In this document: positions 1-9,138 of the stretch, in pieces
Position numbering within the stretch: position 1 is the stretch's first letter
Layout: each line of letters opens with the position of its first letter
Source: Ruegeria sp. ANG-R
GTDB taxonomy: Bacteria > Pseudomonadota > Alphaproteobacteria > Rhodobacterales > Rhodobacteraceae
Reading direction: 5' to 3'
Length of the DNA stretch: 64,000 bases
Assembly (NCBI RefSeq): GCF_000813985.1
Contig: NZ_JWLJ01000006.1
Location: 248,001-312,000 of the forward strand
Made by a program: the position numbers and the translations under genes
Notes under the pieces: model-generated
The model's database searches: none
What the model saw: the letters and a program-made list of their open reading frames with translations, nothing else
What the model was told of the DNA's origin: nothing

Positions 1-168
1 CCGTCAGTCAGATCGCTGGAACAGCCTGTCCCCCCAAGCGAGTGAATCGCTGACATCAGTCGTAGCAAGAGCCCAAGGGTCCGGGCAACGAAACTCTGAT
101 ATTGACTCGGGGTTCGGGGCGAAAGAATCTCTCGGCTTCGTGAAGACGCGGCTTTCCGGCAACAATGG
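1..168. other. Non-coding region left of rpsT
   Basis: No credible reading frame was found on either strand. In many alphaproteobacteria rpsT lies next to dnaA. Given the leftward orientation of the genes here, this stretch could be the upstream region of a leftward dnaA beyond the edge. I saw no clear DnaA box (TTATCCACA-like) in it. The dnaA link is inference from known synteny only. Confidence 0.35.
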
Positions 169-199
169 AAAAGGCGCCGCAATACGCGACGCCTTTTTT
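169..199 (-). terminator. Intrinsic terminator of rpsT
   Basis: An 8-bp stem (AAAAGGCG at 169-176 with CGCCTTTT at 190-197) closes a 13-nt loop, about 35 nt after the rpsT stop codon on the minus strand. The A/T-rich arms give a U-tract, so this is a standard rho-independent terminator. Confidence 0.75.
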
Positions 200-232
200 G
201 CATATCAACGCTTGACGCGTTTTAGCCGAGAA

Positions 233-496
233 TCAGCCCAGCGCTTTAACGCGTGCCGACAGGCGCGACATTTTGCGGGCTGCGGTGTTCTTGTGGAAGA
301 CGCCTTTGGTGACGCCGCGCATCAGCTCGGGCTGAGCCGCGCGCAGGGCTGCGGTGGCCGCGTCCTTGTCACCGGATGCGATCGCTTCTTCAACTTTGCG
401 CAGGTAGGTGCGGATGCGCGAACGGCGTGCTTTGTTTACGGCGAAACGCTTTTCGTTCTGACGAGCGCGTTTTTTTGCCTGGGGCGAGTTAGCCAT
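233..496 (-). CDS. rpsT: 30S ribosomal protein S20
   Basis: An 87-aa basic protein of the usual S20 length, beginning [13 protein letters not shown]. It binds 16S rRNA and helps assembly of the small subunit. The N-terminal half is rich in Lys and Arg ([20 protein letters not shown]), and the three-helix pattern ends in [11 protein letters not shown]. The ATG is preceded by AGGTCAGAG at good spacing. It stands as a single gene with its own terminator, leftward, downstream of the crotonase gene and separated from it by that gene's terminator. Confidence 0.97.
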   Translation of the reverse strand: MANSPQAKKRARQNEKRFAVNKARRSRIRTYLRKVEEAIASGDKDAATAALRAAQPELMRGVTKGVFHKNTAARKMSRLSARVKALG

Positions 497-673
497 GTGT
501 CTCTGACCTTTGTTCGGTACGATTTCTAAAGTTACGCGCCACGGGAAGAACCGGACCGGATCGAGATCACGAGTGTGAGTCGGGCCAGAGCGGGCCGCAC
601 GCGCATGTATGACGGCGGTCTCTATCCAAGTTTTTGGGCTTTGCCAAGCTGATTCTTACATCGACGACCGGAC

Positions 674-699
674 AAAAAAAGGCGGGACCAAGCCCGCCT
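674..699 (-). terminator. Intrinsic terminator of the enoyl-CoA hydratase gene
   Basis: A stem of GGCGGG (681-686) with CCCGCC (693-698) is followed on the minus strand by seven T residues (674-680). It begins about 25 nt after the stop codon of the leftward crotonase gene. Confidence 0.8.
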
Positions 700-723
700 G
701 ATTTCACTGAATGCCCTTTGCGC

Positions 724-1500
724 CTACTTATCGCGGAATTGCGCCGCACGTTTTTCAAGAAACGCAGCCATGCCTTCCTTCTGGTCTTCGGTGGCAAACA
801 TCGAATGGAACACCCGACGCTCAAACAACATACCTTCGCTCAATGGCAACTCGTAGCTGCGGTTCACAGCTTCCTTGGCAGCGATGGCTGTGATCTGTGA
901 TTTCTCTGCGATCTTCTGCGCCGCGCCGGTTGCTTCTTCGATCAGCTTCTTGGCGGGAACAACGCGACTCACCAAGCCAGCACGCTCGGCTTCTTCAGCG
1001 TCCATGAACCGGCCTGTCAGGTTCATGTCCATCGATTTGGACTTTCCGACAAAGCGGGTCAAACGCTGGCTGCCGCCGAGCCCTGCGATGACGCCCAGAT
1101 TGATCTCGGGCTGGCCGAACTTGGCCGTATCCGCCGCGATGATGAAATCGCACAGCATTGCCAGTTCACACCCACCGCCCAGCGCATAACCTGCGACCGC
1201 CGCGATGATCGGCTTGCGGATCGCGGAAACCCGGTCATTGGCATCGGCGAAGAGGTTGATGTTGAACACGTCGACAAAGCTCATCTCGGACATCTCCTTG
1301 ATGTCCGCACCCGCGGCAAACGCCTTGTCCGAGCCGGTGATGATGATGCAGCGCACCTTGTCGTTGCTGTCTGCTTCTTCCAGCGCATCGCACAATTCAC
1401 CCAGCAACTGGGTGTTCAGCGCGTTCATCGCGTCGGGTCTGTTAAGCTTGATTAGGGCGACGTGGTCTTCGATTTCGACGATGATCGTCTCAAAAGCCAT
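724..1500 (-). CDS. Enoyl-CoA hydratase (crotonase family)
   Basis: A 258-aa protein that fits short-chain enoyl-CoA hydratase over its full length. It adds water to trans-2-enoyl-CoA in beta-oxidation and related acyl-CoA routes. The oxyanion-hole segment [10 protein letters not shown] is at 61-70 and the GGGCEL segment at 108-113. The two catalytic glutamates are E112 (GGGCEL) and E132 (PEINLG), with the same 20-residue spacing as Glu144/Glu164 in rat crotonase. Both are present, so hydratase activity is likelier than isomerase-only activity. It is a single leftward gene with a clear terminator; the acetyl-CoA acetyltransferase gene 3.4 kb away could share the pathway. Confidence 0.92.
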   Translation of the reverse strand: MAFETIIVEIEDHVALIKLNRPDAMNALNTQLLGELCDALEEADSNDKVRCIIITGSDKAFAAGADIKEMSEMSFVDVFNINLFADANDRVSAIRKPIIAAVAGYALGGGCELAMLCDFIIAADTAKFGQPEINLGVIAGLGGSQRLTRFVGKSKSMDMNLTGRFMDAEEAERAGLVSRVVPAKKLIEEATGAAQKIAEKSQITAIAAKEAVNRSYELPLSEGMLFERRVFHSMFATEDQKEGMAAFLEKRAAQFRDK

Positions 1501-1566
1501 GAGGTGTAAGCTTCCGGTTGTTCCGTTCAGATACGATTCATTATCACGCGAATTCGCTGGATCAAG

Positions 1567-2418
1567 TTATCTTTGGCATTGCGCACAATAGAAGGATGAG
1601 CGACCCGATTGGGTGATTCTCTTGATTTCACCACCACATCCTTCGGTCCTGCAGGGTGCGCCCTCGCGCCCGTATACATCGAAGCTGTGTTGAAAATATC
1701 CAAGTTCTCCATCGGCTTGCCGGAAATCCCGCAGGGATGAACCACCCGCTTCAATCGCATCTTGCAGCACCTGCCGGATGATCGGAACCAACGCGGCAAC
1801 TCGTGGCGCGGAAATCTGTCCGGCTTTGCGACGTGGCGACACCTTGCCGCGATAAAGCGCTTCGCAGACGTAGATATTGCCCAGCCCGGCAACGATTCCC
1901 TGATCCAGCAGCGCGGATTTGACCGGAGTGTTCTTGCCCCGGAATGCATCAATCAGGTGCTGTTCATGAAAATCATTGCCCAGCGGTTCCGGCCCCAGAA
2001 CCGACAGCAGTTTGTGATCTTCCGCAATTGATGTCTGCAAAAGGTCCATCGCACCAAACCGGCGCGGATCGTTGAAGGTAATGCGTGCGCCATTGGCCAT
2101 GTGAAACACAACATGGTCATGCTTTTCCGGCACCGGGTGTTCATGCGCAAACTGCCCCAGAGGATCGCCTGAAACCGTCATCCGCCCGGACATGCCCAGA
2201 TGTATCAGCAGGGTTTCACCGCTGCTCAGATCGGCGAGGATGTATTTCGAGCGCCGACGCAGCCGATCTACCCTCTGACCCGTCAACCGTTGGGCCATGC
2301 GATCCGGAAAGGGCCAGCGCAAATCCGGGCGGTTCACATCCGCGCGTTCGATCACAACCCCTTCCATTGCTGGGGCAAGGCCGCGTCTTACTGTCTCGAC
2401 CTCGGGCAATTCGGGCAT
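1567..2418 (-). CDS. mutM: Formamidopyrimidine-DNA glycosylase (Fpg/MutM)
   Basis: A 283-aa bifunctional base-excision repair enzyme that removes 8-oxoguanine and nicks the abasic site. The start is fixed by [14 protein letters not shown]: after Met removal the N-terminal proline is the Schiff-base nucleophile and the next Glu the general acid. A longer frame exists but would bury this essential N-terminus. The C-terminal zinc finger has CRTEGC and later CAQC ligands, in the normal four-cysteine pattern. It is divergent from ubiE, with 86 bp between the starts, so the two promoters share this gap. Confidence 0.96.
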   Translation of the reverse strand: MPELPEVETVRRGLAPAMEGVVIERADVNRPDLRWPFPDRMAQRLTGQRVDRLRRRSKYILADLSSGETLLIHLGMSGRMTVSGDPLGQFAHEHPVPEKHDHVVFHMANGARITFNDPRRFGAMDLLQTSIAEDHKLLSVLGPEPLGNDFHEQHLIDAFRGKNTPVKSALLDQGIVAGLGNIYVCEALYRGKVSPRRKAGQISAPRVAALVPIIRQVLQDAIEAGGSSLRDFRQADGELGYFQHSFDVYGREGAPCRTEGCGGEIKRITQSGRSSFYCAQCQR

Positions 2419-2504
2419 TACATGGCTCCTATTCCAAAGGGCCGCATTGTGCCCGGGTTCCAGAGCCCTATAACAGAGGCGAAATTCGACAAACGGCAAG
2501 GCAA

Positions 2505-3257
2505 ATGTCCGACAACAGCGACAAGACCACTCATTTCGGGTTTGAAACCGTCCGCGAGGCTGAAAAGGCCGGTCGCGTACAGGGCGTGTTCAACTCGGTC
2601 GCCTCGAAATATGACGTGATGAACGACGTCATGTCGATGGGCATCCACCGGGTCTGGAAAGACGCGATGATGGACTGGCTGGCCCCGCGCCCCGGTCAGC
2701 GGCTGTTGGATGTGGCGGGCGGCACGGGGGATATCTCGTTCCGGTTCCTCAAACGCGCAGGCCACGGCCACGCCACCGTTCTGGACCTGACCGAGCCGAT
2801 GCTGGTTGAAGGCCGCCAGCGCGCCGAGGCCGACCAGATGGCCGACAGCCTCAACTGGGTGGTGGGCGATGCGATGTCCCTGCCGTTCGAGGACAATACG
2901 TTCGACGTCTACACAATTTCCTTCGGCATCCGGAATGTTACCCGCCCGCAAGAGGCATTGAACGAGGCCTATCGCGTGCTGAAACCCGGTGGCCGCCTGA
3001 TGGTGCTTGAATTCAGCCAACTGCCCAATGACGGGCTGCAGAAGCTCTACGACCTCTACAGCTTCAATGTCATTCCACGCATGGGCAAGCTGATCGCCAA
3101 TGACTACGACAGTTATCAGTATCTGGTCGAATCGATCCGCAAATTCCCGGATCAGCAGACCTTTCTGAACATGGTCCGCACCGCCGGGTTCGAAAACGCC
3201 AAGTACCGCAATCTCAGCATGGGTATCGCGGCACTGCATTCCGGCTGGAAGATCTGA
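2505..3257 (+). CDS. ubiE: Ubiquinone/menaquinone C-methyltransferase UbiE
   Basis: A 250-aa class I SAM-dependent methyltransferase, the C-methylation step of ubiquinone synthesis. SAM motif I is [13 protein letters not shown], and the family signatures [13 protein letters not shown] and [16 protein letters not shown] are present. The N-terminal [14 protein letters not shown] and [17 protein letters not shown] match UbiE closely. The ATG at 2505 is chosen because the upstream extension has no family similarity and overlaps mutM. ubiB starts 3 nt after the stop, so the two are an operon, as in many alphaproteobacteria. Confidence 0.95.
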   Translation: MSDNSDKTTHFGFETVREAEKAGRVQGVFNSVASKYDVMNDVMSMGIHRVWKDAMMDWLAPRPGQRLLDVAGGTGDISFRFLKRAGHGHATVLDLTEPMLVEGRQRAEADQMADSLNWVVGDAMSLPFEDNTFDVYTISFGIRNVTRPQEALNEAYRVLKPGGRLMVLEFSQLPNDGLQKLYDLYSFNVIPRMGKLIANDYDSYQYLVESIRKFPDQQTFLNMVRTAGFENAKYRNLSMGIAALHSGWKI

Positions 3258-3260
3258 CAC

Positions 3261-4790
3261 ATGCGCGGTCCTCACAACATCATTCGCCTGATCCGGACAG
3301 GCGCCACGCTCGAACGCACTGGTGCGATGAACGTGGTGCTTGATGCCTTCGAAGCTCCGCGTGCTATCCGCATTCTTGCGCATGTTCTGGGCAAGCCCTT
3401 CCAGTGGTTAGGCTACAAGGGCGATCCCGAGATGCCGCCTGCCACACGCGCGCTGACCGCCCTTGGCCCCGCTTACATCAAGTTCGGGCAGGTTCTTTCG
3501 ACCCGACCCGATGTTGTGGGCGATGAATTGGCAGCACAGCTACGCGTTCTACAGGATAAGCTTCCGCCCTTTTCAAAGGCCGAGGCCATGGCCGAAGTAG
3601 AGAAAGAGCTTGGCCAGCCGATGGCCAAGATTTTCAGTGACTTCAGCGAACCCATTGCTGCGGCTTCGATCGCGCAAGTTCACAAGGCCAAGCTGAACAG
3701 CACCGGCGAGGATGTGGCGGTCAAGGTCCTGCGCCCGAATATCGAACGCGCCTTCCGGAAGGATGTGGACGCCTTCTATTTCGCGGCTCGCATTGTCGAC
3801 TTGTTCGCCCCCGGCGCGCGTCGCCTGCGCCCGATGGAGGTGATCGAACACTTTGACGGGGTCGTTCGCGGCGAGCTGGATTTGCGCCTTGAAAGCGCCG
3901 CCGCCTCGGAATACGCCGCCAACACCAAGGACGACGCCGGATTTTGGCTGCCGCCAGTGGTCTGGTCCCTTTCCGCACGACGCGTCATGACGCTCAGCTG
4001 GGCCGATGGCATCGCGCTGGGCGACAACGATGCGCTGGATGCCGCAGGTCACAACCGCAGCGATCTGGCCGAGCGTGTCCTGCGCCTGTTTCTGCTGCAC
4101 GCCCTGCGCGACGGCTACTTCCACGCCGACATGCATCAGGGCAACCTCAAGGTCGCCGCGAACGGCGACATCATCGCCTACGACTACGGCATCATGGGGC
4201 ATATCGACGAATACACCCGCCGGGTCTATGCCGAGATCCTCTTTGGCTTCATCCGCCGCGACTACAAACGCGTGGCCGAGGTCCATTTCGAGGCCGGCTA
4301 TGTCCCCGCCAACCAGGACGTCGACGAATTCGCCCGCGCCCTGCGCGCTGTCGGAGAACCCATCTTCGGCATGGACGCAACCCATATCTCCATGGGCCGG
4401 CTTCTTAGCTACCTGTTTGAAGTCACGGAACGTTTCGGCATGGAAACCCGGACCGAGCTGATTCTGCTGCAACGCACCATGGTTGTCGTCGAAGGCGTTG
4501 CGCGCTCACTTGATCCACATATGAACATCTGGGAAGTCGCCCGTCCGGTGGTCGAGGATTACATCAAACAATCCATCGGCCCCCGCGCGGCGCTGCGGGA
4601 CTTTGGAAAAACCGCCATGGTCCTTGCCCGTTTCGGCCCGCGTCTGCCAGCGCTGGTGGAAAACGCGCTCATTGCGCAGACTCACAAGGACGAACCCCAA
4701 GGCACCGTTCTGTCGCAACTGATATGGCCCGCCGCCATCGGCGCCGTTGTCGGGGCCGTCCTCACCCTGGTGATCACCGGCCTCAGCTAG
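3261..4790 (+). CDS. ubiB: Ubiquinone biosynthesis protein UbiB (ABC1/ADCK family)
   Basis: A 509-aa atypical kinase-like protein needed for ubiquinone synthesis, probably as an ATPase that helps lipid intermediates reach the Ubi complex. The ABC1 signature KFGQ follows YI near residue 72. Lysine, HADMHQGN and YDYGIMG correspond to the kinase-like nucleotide site. A hydrophobic C-terminal segment (PAAIGAVVGAVLTLVI) is the usual UbiB membrane anchor. It is co-transcribed with ubiE. Length and architecture are normal. Confidence 0.94.
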   Translation: MRGPHNIIRLIRTGATLERTGAMNVVLDAFEAPRAIRILAHVLGKPFQWLGYKGDPEMPPATRALTALGPAYIKFGQVLSTRPDVVGDELAAQLRVLQDKLPPFSKAEAMAEVEKELGQPMAKIFSDFSEPIAAASIAQVHKAKLNSTGEDVAVKVLRPNIERAFRKDVDAFYFAARIVDLFAPGARRLRPMEVIEHFDGVVRGELDLRLESAAASEYAANTKDDAGFWLPPVVWSLSARRVMTLSWADGIALGDNDALDAAGHNRSDLAERVLRLFLLHALRDGYFHADMHQGNLKVAANGDIIAYDYGIMGHIDEYTRRVYAEILFGFIRRDYKRVAEVHFEAGYVPANQDVDEFARALRAVGEPIFGMDATHISMGRLLSYLFEVTERFGMETRTELILLQRTMVVVEGVARSLDPHMNIWEVARPVVEDYIKQSIGPRAALRDFGKTAMVLARFGPRLPALVENALIAQTHKDEPQGTVLSQLIWPAAIGAVVGAVLTLVITGLS

Positions 4791-4812
4791 ATCCGATCCC
4801 ACTGCTTCATCT

Positions 4813-4873
4813 GGCCAGAAATATCCTCGGGGGGAATCGCGCCCGGGGCGCGATGGGGGGCAGACAGCCCCCC
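4813..4873. repeat. Rhodobacterales-type G/C-rich intergenic repeat with double hairpin
   Basis: Between convergent ubiB and the thiolase gene sit AAATATCCTCGGGGG, then a palindrome ATCGCGCC/GGCGCGAT (4836-4854), then GGGGGG-CAGACAG-CCCCCC (4855-4873). From general knowledge, similar elements recur between genes in Roseobacter-group genomes. A related element lies at 63301-63334. The hairpins could also end transcription from both sides, but neither is followed by a good T-tract. Confidence 0.55.
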
Positions 4874-4881
4874 TGCCCGGA

Positions 4882-6057
4882 TCAGAGCCGCTCAATCGCT
4901 ATCGCAATCCCCTGCCCGCCGCCAATGCACATTGTCACCAACCCTTTGGACCCGCCGGTACGCTCCAATTCGTACAGTGCCTTCAGTGTAATGATTGCCC
5001 CGGTCGCGCCGACCGGATGTCCCAGAGCGATCGCTCCGCCATTCGGGTTCACTTTCGACGCATCCAACGCAAGCTCTTGATTGACGGCCAGAGCCTGTGC
5101 CGCAAAAGCTTCGTTACTTTCGATCACATCGAAATCACCCGTCGATAGACCTGTCTTCCTTAACAGGTTCTGAACCGCCGGAACCGGTCCGATCCCCATC
5201 ACCTCGGGACGTACCCCGGCATGAGCGTACCCCAACACGCGAGCCTTGGGCTTTAACCCGGCCTTTTCAGCAGCATCCGCCGTCGCCAGAACCATAGCCG
5301 CAGCCCCATCGTTGATACCCGAGGCGTTCCCTGCCGTGACACGCCCGTCCTTCTTGAACACCGGGCGCAACCCGGCCAGAGCCTCGGCGGTGGTGGCCTT
5401 CGGATGCTCGTCCACCTTGAAATCGACCATCTCGCGTTTGACCTTGACCTGTACCGGCGCGATCTGACTTTCGAAATATCCTGCTTCTATCGCCGCAGCA
5501 GCGCGGGTCTGGCTGGTCATCGCAAACGCATCCATCTGCTCGCGACTGATCTGATGTTCGTCGGCCACATTCTCAGCTGTTACACCCATATGGCCGGTGC
5601 CGAACGGGCAGTTCAGCGCCCCCAGCATCATGTCCAGCGACGAGACATCTCCCATCTTTGCGCCCCAGCGTGCCTGCGGAACAATGTAAGGACTGCGCGA
5701 CATGCTCTCGGCTCCACCTGCAACAGCGAATTCCGCGTCACCTAGCATCAGAGACTGCACCGCCGACACGATTGCCTGCGCCCCCGAGCCGCACAGTCGG
5801 TTTACGTTCATCGCCGGAGTCCCATTCGGAATGCCCGCCTGTATCGCTGCTACGCGTGACAGGTACATATCGCGGGGTTCAGTGTTGATCACATGACCGA
5901 AAACCACATGCCCGATTTGCCCACCTTCGACACCCGACCGCTCAAGCGCGGCTTCGGTCGCCACGGTCGCTAAATCAATCGGCGCCGTCGAAGCCAGCGC
6001 ACCGCCAAAAGTACCGATGGCAGTACGTGCACCATCCAGAATAACGATATCGGTCAT
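4882..6057 (-). CDS. Acetyl-CoA C-acetyltransferase (thiolase)
   Basis: A 391-aa thiolase that condenses two acetyl-CoA to acetoacetyl-CoA or cleaves 3-ketoacyl-CoA. The acyl-accepting cysteine is C89 in NVNRLCGSGAQAI. The His of GGAIALGHPVGATG and the second Cys in MCIGGGQGIA complete the active site. The length fits the biosynthetic/degradative thiolase II family (AtoB/PhaA-like); there is no phaB neighbour to decide between PHB synthesis and degradation. It is divergent from the XRE-cupin gene with 117 bp between starts. That gap carries a TTCCGT dyad that may regulate both. Confidence 0.92.
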   Translation of the reverse strand: MTDIVILDGARTAIGTFGGALASTAPIDLATVATEAALERSGVEGGQIGHVVFGHVINTEPRDMYLSRVAAIQAGIPNGTPAMNVNRLCGSGAQAIVSAVQSLMLGDAEFAVAGGAESMSRSPYIVPQARWGAKMGDVSSLDMMLGALNCPFGTGHMGVTAENVADEHQISREQMDAFAMTSQTRAAAAIEAGYFESQIAPVQVKVKREMVDFKVDEHPKATTAEALAGLRPVFKKDGRVTAGNASGINDGAAAMVLATADAAEKAGLKPKARVLGYAHAGVRPEVMGIGPVPAVQNLLRKTGLSTGDFDVIESNEAFAAQALAVNQELALDASKVNPNGGAIALGHPVGATGAIITLKALYELERTGGSKGLVTMCIGGGQGIAIAIERL

Positions 6058-6130
6058 GGATCATTCCTCCTGAGTTTGGCCGTAGTATGCACCCGCAGAA
6101 ACCCTCTGTCGCCTGAGACGTCCCGTCACA

Positions 6131-6182
6131 GACGGAATTGACATCTATCGATTCAAGGCGCATGAAATTCCGTCATGACGGA
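6131..6182. promoter_or_regulatory. Putative operator in front of the XRE-cupin gene
   Basis: GACGGAATT (6131-6139) and AATTCCGTC (6166-6174) are inverted copies 26 nt apart. A perfect 14-bp palindrome TCCGTCATGACGGA (6169-6182) covers the ATG of the regulator gene at 6175. The same TTCCGT core recurs twice upstream of kbl. Autoregulation by the downstream XRE protein is inferred. Confidence 0.45.
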
Positions 6183-6738
6183 CAAAACAGACGATATCCT
6201 GACACGCCTTCCGACCCGCCTGAAAGAAGCGCGCCGGGCCCAGGGCCTTTCCCTCGAAGCGGTCGCGAATCTCAGCGGCGTATCGCGATCCATGGTCAGC
6301 CAGATCGAGCGCGGAGAAAGCAGCCCCACAATTTCGACCTTGTGGAACCTGACCCGAGCTCTGCAGGTGGATTTTGCCGGGTTGCTGGAAGACACGAAGA
6401 CAACCGACCAGATCGAGGTTCTTAGAAACGCCGAAGTGCCCAGCATCGATAACATGGGAGAGAACTGCCGCATCCGCATCCTCTCACCGCCAGAAGAGGC
6501 CGGCGGTCACGAGGTCTATGACATTCAGTTCGACAAAAACGGTGCCCTGAACAGTCAACCCCATGCGCGCGGTGCACGGGAACAATTGACCGTGTTGGAA
6601 GGGGCAGTTCGAGTTACGTCAGGCGCGGCAGTGAGCGAACTCAGGCAAGGTGATACAGCCCGATATGCCGCTGACGTCGCGCATTCCATTTCTGCCGACA
6701 GCCCTGCGCGTGTTTTTCTGATCGTAAAGAACGCCTGA
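6175..6738 (+). CDS. XRE-family regulator with C-terminal cupin domain
   Basis: A 187-aa protein. Residues about 11-66 form a helix-turn-helix (RLKEARRAQGLSLEAVANLSG, with SRSMVSQIERGESSP) and residues about 110-187 a cupin barrel (SQPHARGAREQLTVLEGAVRV). This is the usual architecture of one-component regulators of amino-acid or polyamine catabolism, where the cupin senses a small ligand. It lies just upstream of kbl-tdh in the same direction, and TTCCGT-core sites occur at its own start and at the kbl promoter. The likely target is therefore itself plus threonine catabolism; this is inference. Confidence 0.85.
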   Translation: MTDKTDDILTRLPTRLKEARRAQGLSLEAVANLSGVSRSMVSQIERGESSPTISTLWNLTRALQVDFAGLLEDTKTTDQIEVLRNAEVPSIDNMGENCRIRILSPPEEAGGHEVYDIQFDKNGALNSQPHARGAREQLTVLEGAVRVTSGAAVSELRQGDTARYAADVAHSISADSPARVFLIVKNA

Positions 6739-6760
6739 CCCAGCAACAATCCGCCTTCAC

Positions 6761-6812
6761 GGATATTTTTCCGTAATTTCGTAAATCCCCTATTTGGGAT
6801 ATTCTTCCGTTA
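6761..6812. promoter_or_regulatory. Direct-repeat operator upstream of kbl
   Basis: GGATATTTTTCCGTAA (6761-6776) and GGATATTCTTCCGTTA (6797-6812) are two near-identical 16-bp direct repeats (14 of 16 identical), spaced 36 bp apart and ending 35 bp before the kbl ATG. They share the TTCCGT core with the dyad at the XRE-cupin gene. They are probable binding sites for that regulator; no binding is proved. Confidence 0.5.
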
Positions 6813-6847
6813 TGTTAGAAGCGCGACTCAGAGCTAAGGAGATCGCC

Positions 6848-8032
6848 ATGGCAGATGCATTCCTGTCCCACATCACGGACACCCTTAAGCAGATCGAATC
6901 CGAAGGTCTGTACAAGCGTGAGCGAATGATCACCTCGCCTCAGGGCGGTGAGATTACCGTGGGCGGAAAGCAGGTCATCAACCTGTGCGCCAACAACTAT
7001 CTGGGCCTGGCCGATCACCCCGCCCTGATCGACGCCGCCAGAAACGCCATGGAACCAAAAGGGTTCGGCATGGCCTCGGTCCGCTTTATCTGCGGCACGC
7101 AGGATATTCACCGTGAGCTTGAGCAACGGCTGGCCAAGTTCCTGAACAAAGATGATTCAATTCTGTTCGCTGCCTGTTTCGATGCCAATGGCGGGCTGTT
7201 TGAGCCATTGTTAGGGCCTGAAGACGCCATCATCTCGGATAGTCTGAACCACGCTTCAATCATAGATGGCGTAAGGCTCTGCAAGGCCAAACGCTATCGC
7301 TATCTGAACAATGACATGAATGACCTCGAGGCTTGGTTGAAACAGGCGCGCGAGGACGGGGCGCGGCATATCATGATCGCCACCGACGGTGTATTCTCGA
7401 TGGATGGCTACCTAGCCAATCTCCCGAAGATCCGCGAGCTGGCCGACAAGTACGACGCCATCGTCATGGTCGATGACTGCCACGCTACTGGCTTTATGGG
7501 GCCGAACGGGGCCGGAACACCGGATCACTTTGGCGTCGACGTGGATATTCTGACGGGAACCTTGGGTAAGGCACTTGGGGGGGCAATCGGCGGTTATATC
7601 GCCGGGCCGCAGCCAGTGATCGATCTGCTACGGCAGCGGGCGCGGCCCTATCTGTTCTCAAATTCGCTGCCGCCATCCATCGTTGCTGCCGGACTTGAGG
7701 CGATCCGTCTGGTCGAAGAGGGCGACATGCTGCGTGCCCAACTGTTCGGCAATGCGAAATACTGGCGCGCCGGGCTTGAGAAGCTAGGGTTTGACCTGCT
7801 GCCGGGCGAACACCCGATCATTCCGGTCATGCTGGGGGAAGCGACATTGGCACAGGACATGGCCTCGCGTCTATTTGACGAAGGCGTCTATGTTTCGGGC
7901 TTCTTCTTCCCGGTCGTCCCGCGTGGTCAAGCGCGGATCAGAACGCAGATGAATGCGGATCTAACAAAGGATGAGTTGGATCGCGCGCTCGCGGCCTTTG
8001 GCAAGGTCGGCAAGGAATTGGGGGTGATCTGA
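6848..8032 (+). CDS. kbl: 2-amino-3-ketobutyrate coenzyme A ligase (glycine C-acetyltransferase)
   Basis: A 394-aa PLP-dependent alpha-oxoamine synthase family enzyme. It cleaves 2-amino-3-ketobutyrate with CoA to glycine and acetyl-CoA, the second step of threonine dehydrogenase catabolism. The PLP lysine is in [33 protein letters not shown] and the N-terminal region match Kbl. ATG 6848 is preceded by AAGGAGATCGCC, a strong ribosome site, and the 54-nt upstream extension lacks family similarity. It overlaps tdh by 1 nt (TGATG), so the two are translationally coupled. Confidence 0.96.
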   Translation: MADAFLSHITDTLKQIESEGLYKRERMITSPQGGEITVGGKQVINLCANNYLGLADHPALIDAARNAMEPKGFGMASVRFICGTQDIHRELEQRLAKFLNKDDSILFAACFDANGGLFEPLLGPEDAIISDSLNHASIIDGVRLCKAKRYRYLNNDMNDLEAWLKQAREDGARHIMIATDGVFSMDGYLANLPKIRELADKYDAIVMVDDCHATGFMGPNGAGTPDHFGVDVDILTGTLGKALGGAIGGYIAGPQPVIDLLRQRARPYLFSNSLPPSIVAAGLEAIRLVEEGDMLRAQLFGNAKYWRAGLEKLGFDLLPGEHPIIPVMLGEATLAQDMASRLFDEGVYVSGFFFPVVPRGQARIRTQMNADLTKDELDRALAAFGKVGKELGVI

Positions 8033-9075
8033 TGCGACCCAACACGATGAAAGCACTGGAAAAATCCAAGCCCGAGGAAGGGCTTTGGATGGTTCAGGCC
8101 CCAGTGCCCGAGATTGGACCGGACGAGGTACTGATCCGCATAAACAAAACCGGCATCTGTGGCACAGATATCCATATCTGGAACTGGGATGACTGGGCTG
8201 CAGCCACAGTACCAGTGCCGATGATCACCGGCCACGAATTCGCAGGCGAAATCGTCGAGATGGGGCGCAACGTTACCGGGCTTGAGATCGGCCAGCGCTG
8301 CTCGGGCGAAGGGCACTTGATCGGAACCGAAAGTCGCCAGAGTCGCGCTGGCAAGTTCCATCTGGACCCCGGAACGCGAGGCATCGGCGTAAACGAACAA
8401 GGTGCCTTTGCGCAATACCTGAAACTGCCCGCCTTCAACGTGATTCCTTTGCCAGATGATGTGCCGGATGAGATTGGCGCCATCCTCGACCCGCTGGGCA
8501 ACGCGGTTCATACCGCGCTGAGCTTCGATCTGCTGGGCGAGGATGTTCTGATCACAGGCGCCGGCCCAATCGGCATCATGGCAGCAGCCGTCGCCCGCCA
8601 TGCCGGTGCGCGAAACGTCGTGATCACCGACATCAATGCAGATCGGTTGAAACTGGCGGAGCATGTGGTGCCGTCGATACGTACGGTTGATGTGACCGCC
8701 GAAGAGTTACCCGATGTCATCACCGAGCTGGGGATGAAAGAAGGCTTTGACGTGGGATTGGAGATGTCGGGCTCGCAGGCAGCTTTGGATCAGATGGTCG
8801 AAGCGCTGGTCATGGGCGGTAAGATCGCGCTGCTGGGCATCCCGCCGGGCCAATCTCCGGTCGACTGGAGCCGCATTGTCTTTAAAGCCATCACCATCAA
8901 GGGCGTCTACGGCCGCGAGATGTTTGAAACATGGTACAAGATGATTGCTATGCTGCAGAACGGTTTGGACGTAAGCCGCGTGATCACCCATCAGTTTGGT
9001 GTTGACGATTTTGCCGAAGGATTTGCAGCGATGAAGTCGGGCCTGTCCGGCAAAGTTGTTCTGGACTGGACCTGA
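8032..9075 (+). CDS. tdh: L-threonine 3-dehydrogenase
   Basis: A 347-aa zinc alcohol dehydrogenase family enzyme oxidising L-threonine to 2-amino-3-ketobutyrate with NAD+, feeding Kbl. The catalytic zinc region is [16 protein letters not shown] with [12 protein letters not shown]; the NAD fold is [20 protein letters not shown]. The ATG overlapping the kbl stop has a good ribosome site (GGAATTGGGGGTG). A second ATG at 8047 ([12 protein letters not shown]) matches the E. coli start and cannot be excluded. Confidence 0.96.
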   Translation: MRPNTMKALEKSKPEEGLWMVQAPVPEIGPDEVLIRINKTGICGTDIHIWNWDDWAAATVPVPMITGHEFAGEIVEMGRNVTGLEIGQRCSGEGHLIGTESRQSRAGKFHLDPGTRGIGVNEQGAFAQYLKLPAFNVIPLPDDVPDEIGAILDPLGNAVHTALSFDLLGEDVLITGAGPIGIMAAAVARHAGARNVVITDINADRLKLAEHVVPSIRTVDVTAEELPDVITELGMKEGFDVGLEMSGSQAALDQMVEALVMGGKIALLGIPPGQSPVDWSRIVFKAITIKGVYGREMFETWYKMIAMLQNGLDVSRVITHQFGVDDFAEGFAAMKSGLSGKVVLDWT

Positions 9076-9138
9076 CCCTCTGGATAGTTGCAAAACTGGC
9101 CCATACACAGGGATCGCGCAACCAACCGGAGGAGCAAG

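Noticed and set aside
140-529. 129-aa frame on the plus strand across rpsT
   Set aside because: It is antisense to the ribosomal protein gene, with no ribosome site or family similarity.
1-660. oriC or DnaA boxes next to rpsT
   Set aside because: No 9-mer close to TTATCCACA was found in this part of the window.
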